A stretch of 10,806 nt of DNA from positions 1 to 10,806 of the forward strand of contig CAYVNW010000057.1 in the NCBI GenBank assembly GCA_964452915.1, in the 5' to 3' direction. The notes beneath the pieces are model-generated. The model was not told where the DNA came from. It made no database searches and saw nothing but the letters and a program-made list of their open reading frames with translations. Origin of the DNA: Colivivens sp964452915 (GTDB lineage Bacteria > Bacteroidota > Bacteroidia > Bacteroidales > Bacteroidaceae). Positions 8,301-10,806 of this stretch are shown here, piece after piece. The first letter of the stretch is position 1. Each line of letters begins with the position of its first letter. The translations under genes were made by a program, and so were the position numbers.

Positions 8301-10284
8301 TGTCGTTACCTCCGTTACGGAACAAAAGGCTCTTGTTTTTTATGTGTGACTTGGTGTCAAAGAACGGATATATCATATCTTTGACTCCGTATAGCTTCTT
8401 TGCCTTTATCTTAAACGAGCGAGGCTCATACTTGCGGCTCCAGCCTCCGTTGATGCTGAAGTTAGTCTCCTGGTTGAACACGACTTCCTCGTCCTTCATG
8501 TACTCAAAGTTTACAGGACGGTCCCACTCCATGTTGAAGTTACGCTTTGTCGCATCCTGGTTGGCTGTCTTGCCGTTTGTGCCAGTGACATACACTCCTA
8601 TCTTGTTGTCGTACAGGTTTTTAGGATTGGTTACCACTGACACGACAGGGAAGTAGTAGTCCTTGTCTTTGAGAATGTATGAACGGGTGATGACCTCACT
8701 TGGCAGGTAGCCGTCTCTAAATGCGCGGAAACGGTATGTGGTTGTCTTGCTCACTTTGAATGATCCATCAGAACTTTCCGTTCCGTTGGTCAGGGTAGGA
8801 GTCGTGCCGTCGGTGGTGTACATGAGGGTCGAGCCTGCCGGCTTGCTGACGTTGACATTTAAACTGCCGGTGAAGAGCCTACCATCGAGATTTACTGTAG
8901 GTGCTTCGATCTGTTCGTCCGCAAACGTGCTTGTTGCGTTTGTTGCCGTGGGTGTAGGGTCAGCGGTGTAAGCCCATGTACTGCCTCCGTCGGTGGTACG
9001 TGCGTATGAAGCACGATGTATGGCGGCAGGATATGTTTGACTGGCAATCAAGTTCCCGGCATCATCGGATATGTAGATCGTTCCACCATCGGCATCAAGT
9101 TCCATGTTTACTTGTGTATTAGTCCAATTATCACCAACGTCCTTGCGTGTGTCGGCATGTTCGAACCATAAAGTCAAGTAGCCATGAGCAGGTATGCTAC
9201 CAACTTTAAATGGGAGCATAGCCATCTTCAGACTGTCGGGGTTGTCGCTCACCCAATAATATCCCACACTGGCAGATTGGTCGCTTGGGTTATACAGCTC
9301 TACCCATGAGCCGTAGTTCCACGACGGGTCGACAAACATGTCAAGGTTCGCCACCATGATCTCGTTGATTATCAATGACGAGGCATTAGCTCCGTTGTAC
9401 ACTATATTTACTGTACACTGAGCTTCTGCGTTGCCGTCTGATGATGTAGCGGTAATTGTTGTCGTTCCTCTTTTTAAGCAAGTGATGAGACCTGTCTGAT
9501 CAACAGTGGCTACAGATTCATCGGAACTGCTCCATGTACATTTCTTATAAGTGGCGTTGGTAGGAGAATAACTTGCATTCAATTGAAATGTCTCACCAAT
9601 GTTTAACTCGACAGAAGAGGAATTCAATGTGACCTTTGACACATTGACCAATTCGCCATAGTACTCCAACTTCCAATCGTCGAGACAAGTCCAATCGTAG
9701 GCAATTGTAGAACTCTTTCTGATGCCTATGGTCAACTCACCGTCACTTCCTACTTCAATCTCTACGCTGTTGTCGTAATAGCCCGCCTCGAACCAGTAGT
9801 GTGCGGCATCCATGTTGTTTGGTATATAGTAAGAACCTCCGACTATGCTTGTGCCACCCCCAAGACTATTTTCAAGAGCCGCACTCGAATCTAACACTAT
9901 CGGTACTGACTGATTGCCGACAGAGGAAGAGGCATAGAGGTAAGCATGCTGGTAGGATGATGGGTCACCGCTTGTGTAGTGGTTATAATCGTCGAAAGGT
10001 AAACCGGAGCGGTAGAAAGCCTTAAGGCTCAATCTGTATTTACCGGCATTAAGTCCTGTGATCGTTTGGTAAGTGTCATAGGTCTTATTGTAGTGCTCAG
10101 CATTCTCGATTGGGTTATAACTTCCGAATGCAGTTCCCGACCATCCTGTACTGAGATCATTGTCAACGAAACTCGGGTTGACAATAAACTCATCGGTAAC
10201 GTCTATCCATGTAGATGCCGCATATGCGCAGCCCGCAGACATTACCATCAGAACTGTAACCAAAAAAACTCTAAACTTTTTCAT
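5353..10284 (-). CDS. Secreted CotH-kinase multidomain protein with lamin-tail, Big_2, dockerin and cohesin-like domains
   Basis: A 1643-residue secreted protein. Order by eye: signal peptide (1-22, ending AYA); a beta-rich, possibly carbohydrate-binding domain (27-210); Big_2 Ig-like domain (212-295); lamin-tail domain 1 (300-450, INEIM, WVELYNPS); chitobiase C-terminal-like domain (458-540, MYTTDGTTPT); CotH kinase domain (about 543-900); B-repeat-like segment (960-995, GYKFAGW); galactose-binding-like jelly roll (1010-1180); lamin-tail domain 2 (1228-1355, HDWIELYN); dockerin type I (1389-1445, DVNTDS and DFNGNG); cohesin-like beta-sandwich (about 1475-1565); and a short tail (1616-1643, DISGRRV, KGMYIVNGKKVYVK) resembling T9SS/Por secretion tails. 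CotH motifs are FRNGGND, NMREV (Met706-Arg707-Glu708), DWDWPHNN (787-794) and FDLDN (811-815). CotH family members phosphorylate secreted proteins such as spore-coat CotB/CotG in Bacillus; the substrate here is unknown. The start codon overlaps the upstream gene's stop (TAATG), implying coupled translation. Confidence 0.88.
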   Translation of the reverse strand: MKKFRVFLVTVLMVMSAGCAYAASTWIDVTDEFIVNPSFVDNDLSTGWSGTAFGSYNPIENAEHYNKTYDTYQTITGLNAGKYRLSLKAFYRSGLPFDDYNHYTSGDPSSYQHAYLYASSSVGNQSVPIVLDSSAALENSLGGGTSIVGGSYYIPNNMDAAHYWFEAGYYDNSVEIEVGSDGELTIGIRKSSTIAYDWTCLDDWKLEYYGELVNVSKVTLNSSSVELNIGETFQLNASYSPTNATYKKCTWSSSDESVATVDQTGLITCLKRGTTTITATSSDGNAEAQCTVNIVYNGANASSLIINEIMVANLDMFVDPSWNYGSWVELYNPSDQSASVGYYWVSDNPDSLKMAMLPFKVGSIPAHGYLTLWFEHADTRKDVGDNWTNTQVNMELDADGGTIYISDDAGNLIASQTYPAAIHRASYARTTDGGSTWAYTADPTPTATNATSTFADEQIEAPTVNLDGRLFTGSLNVNVSKPAGSTLMYTTDGTTPTLTNGTESSDGSFKVSKTTTYRFRAFRDGYLPSEVITRSYILKDKDYYFPVVSVVTNPKNLYDNKIGVYVTGTNGKTANQDATKRNFNMEWDRPVNFEYMKDEEVVFNQETNFSINGGWSRKYEPRSFKIKAKKLYGVKDMIYPFFDTKSHIKNKSLLFRNGGNDNYNQTRIKDAALQEIARQSGFRLNLQAYQPVHVFINGSYLAMLNMREVSNKHYAYANYGIDTDDIDAFEMSVDSGYVQTAGTKDAFNQWYSLSANASDALTYQQICDMVDIDDYVNYMAYKFFLNDWDWPHNNLKAFKGRTDGKFHFIVFDLDNCVTLSGNNIFNDFAGKQWYRFYSRPEYNWTSIYAEVEMVTIFLNMLKNEEFKKKFIDTYCLVGGCVFGDETEISNIVSAMADNINTALSWEGHSATSLANTIINSITGKFKSNMINMMKNYSTFGLSSTEAQSVQISSNVENGRITYNNMEIPKSKFNGYVFAPVTLKAEAPAGYKFAGWKDAGETSSTVKTLFSTTDTWNYYDQGSLDNTGWNLEDYSENDWSQGTAPFGYGNTGKYMASATTQLDWGTNTSNRTSTYYFRKTFNLDSDPADNETYTLNYEADDAIIAYVNGNEIGSYHLYSGATYSTLSQDLNSSWYEADTPHYGTMTIDKSFLKKGTNVIAVELHNCTLRSSDAWWDASITVTSSSSTDATSYVSTDAEYTIPSTGSHVIVAEYKAIDADELIAQHVTPVKVNEVSAANDIYVDDYGKRHDWIELYNTTNATVDVAGMYVSDNLSKPYKYQIPSGTINTQIPAHGYLVVWCDKVDAQTELHTSFKLASEGGIVLLTAEDESWADTLEYCEHNGKQTVGLYPDGGTATYVMDVPTIGESNRISSYDVLYSQPHLEPNTFEFAMGDVNTDSLVNVTDYTALVSLIMKTDDGAFNLELGDFNGNGMADVADLTSLVYLIKNESPAKSVIVHKAQTEESLDNYGFGADNTSINAGDITILAVNMKAFADDVMNVQFDVKLPEGINMVDVQAGELASNSHAVTMSELSDNTYRLMLHSQTGKRLVKSGGCLMLLTLKANDNASRAIETVDFTNIYASLYDATLVHIDDVEADLSVGDATGIDYIQNDSKDSDDIYDISGRRVSKISKGMYIVNGKKVYVK

Positions 10285-10806
10285 TAGTTTCTACTTATAT
10301 AATCATATATCGCAAGTACATCTTGTGTATCGACATTTCCATCATTATTAACATCCAATGTAGAATTTACTTCACCAGTAGCGGCACTTTGCATGAAATT
10401 GTAGACATCAAGTACGTCTTGCGTATCGACAAGACCATCATGGTTAACGTCTTCTTTCGCAAATGCAGGGTTAGCTTCAAATGTTCCTGTAATCTCAACA
10501 TTATGTGACGGCATGGTAGCAGGTGCTTCACTCCATCCTGAGAATGTGTATCCTTCTTTCTCTAGTTCTGCAATCAATGTGATTGCCTCACCATATTTAA
10601 TGTTGTAAGAAGCATATTCCGTGCCGTCGACAATGTAAGTAAGTTTATAGCTGTTTATGCTGAAAGTACCATTTATTGTCACGTCTTTAGCCGGCATGGT
10701 GGCAGGAATAGTGGTCCATCCTGAGAATGTGTATCCTTCTTTTGTAGGAGCATTCAGCGCAGTTATAGCCGTTCCATACGCAACGCTTGTTGAATTGTAT
10801 TGAGTG
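10284..10806 (-). CDS. C-terminal part of a secreted B-repeat protein with a dockerin (5' end outside window)
   Basis: The frame stays open to the window edge, so this is only the last 173 or so codons; Met at 10697 is internal and not the real start. The visible part begins with one and a half InlB/Listeria-Bacteroides B-repeats, each with EGYTFSGW and then ATMP and a V.I.GTF strand, with a period of exactly 61 residues. A short linker leads to a type I dockerin with two canonical calcium loops, DVNHDGLVDTQDVL and DVNNDGNVDTQDVL. The protein ends eight residues later (AIYDYISRN) with no sorting tail. The stop shares one base with the start of the CotH gene. A signal peptide and catalytic or adhesion domains are expected upstream but cannot be seen. 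What the whole protein does is unknown; extracellular location is inferred from the domains. Confidence 0.88.
   Translation of the reverse strand, partial: TQYNSTSVAYGTAITALNAPTKEGYTFSGWTTIPATMPAKDVTINGTFSINSYKLTYIVDGTEYASYNIKYGEAITLIAELEKEGYTFSGWSEAPATMPSHNVEITGTFEANPAFAKEDVNHDGLVDTQDVLDVYNFMQSAATGEVNSTLDVNNDGNVDTQDVLAIYDYISRN
10532..10742. repeat. Two identical 28-bp copies inside B-repeat coding DNA
   Basis: Positions 10532-10559 and 10715-10742 are identical over 28 bases and lie 183 bp (61 codons) apart. They encode the conserved EGYTFSGW core of the two B-repeats. The rest of the unit has diverged much more, so the identity at DNA level hints at recent duplication or gene conversion within the array, which probably continues past the window edge. 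Confidence 0.85.

Noticed and set aside
9159..9167. GTTCGAACC, resembling a tRNA T-loop
   Set aside because: It lies inside the lamin-tail coding sequence with no acceptor stem or anticodon arm around it.
10216..10284. Lipoprotein signal (SAGC) at the start of the CotH protein
   Set aside because: The residue three before the Cys is Ser rather than the usual Leu/Val/Ile, and a standard AYA cleavage site follows directly, so signal peptidase I processing is more likely.

Overview
The window looks like a chromosomal piece from a member of the Bacteroidota, most likely a Prevotella-like Bacteroidales. This is an inference from three things: promoter boxes matching the Bacteroidota TAnnTTTG element, A-rich translation starts without Shine-Dalgarno sequences, and secreted proteins combining lamin-tail, CotH, Big_2, dockerin and a short C-terminal tail ending KGMYIVNGKKVYVK. 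Nothing in the window fixes the species.

Layout. Positions 1-427 carry no gene. They hold an exact 22-bp tandem array built around an ATATTAATAT palindrome (1-140), a degenerate 32-bp tandem repeat rich in TTTAC (about 171-284), a long stem-loop (301-346) and a weak terminator for the gene that follows. At 428-2587 (minus) lies an exported family 3 glycoside hydrolase. It is divergent from a plus-strand housekeeping cluster: a Nif3/YbgI-type dinuclear-metal protein (2733-3515), a coiled-coil C4 zinc-ribbon protein (3572-4417) and, after a strong hairpin, a short Hsp40 co-chaperone (4577-5272). A bidirectional terminator (5290-5330) separates this cluster from a minus-strand pair of large secreted proteins running toward it. 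These are a 1643-residue CotH-kinase multidomain protein (5353-10284) and, upstream and cut by the window edge, a protein with InlB-type B-repeats and a C-terminal dockerin (10284-10806). The two overlap as TAATG and are probably translationally coupled.

How they work together. The left half is a glycan-degrading enzyme plus housekeeping genes with no obvious functional tie to it. The right half is the most interesting part: two coupled secreted proteins that both carry type I dockerin repeats. The larger one also has a cohesin-like beta-sandwich and a predicted protein/spore-coat-type kinase domain. This suggests a small secreted assembly in which the dockerin protein may bind, or be phosphorylated by, its CotH neighbour. 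That interaction is inference only; the domain calls rest on sequence motifs.
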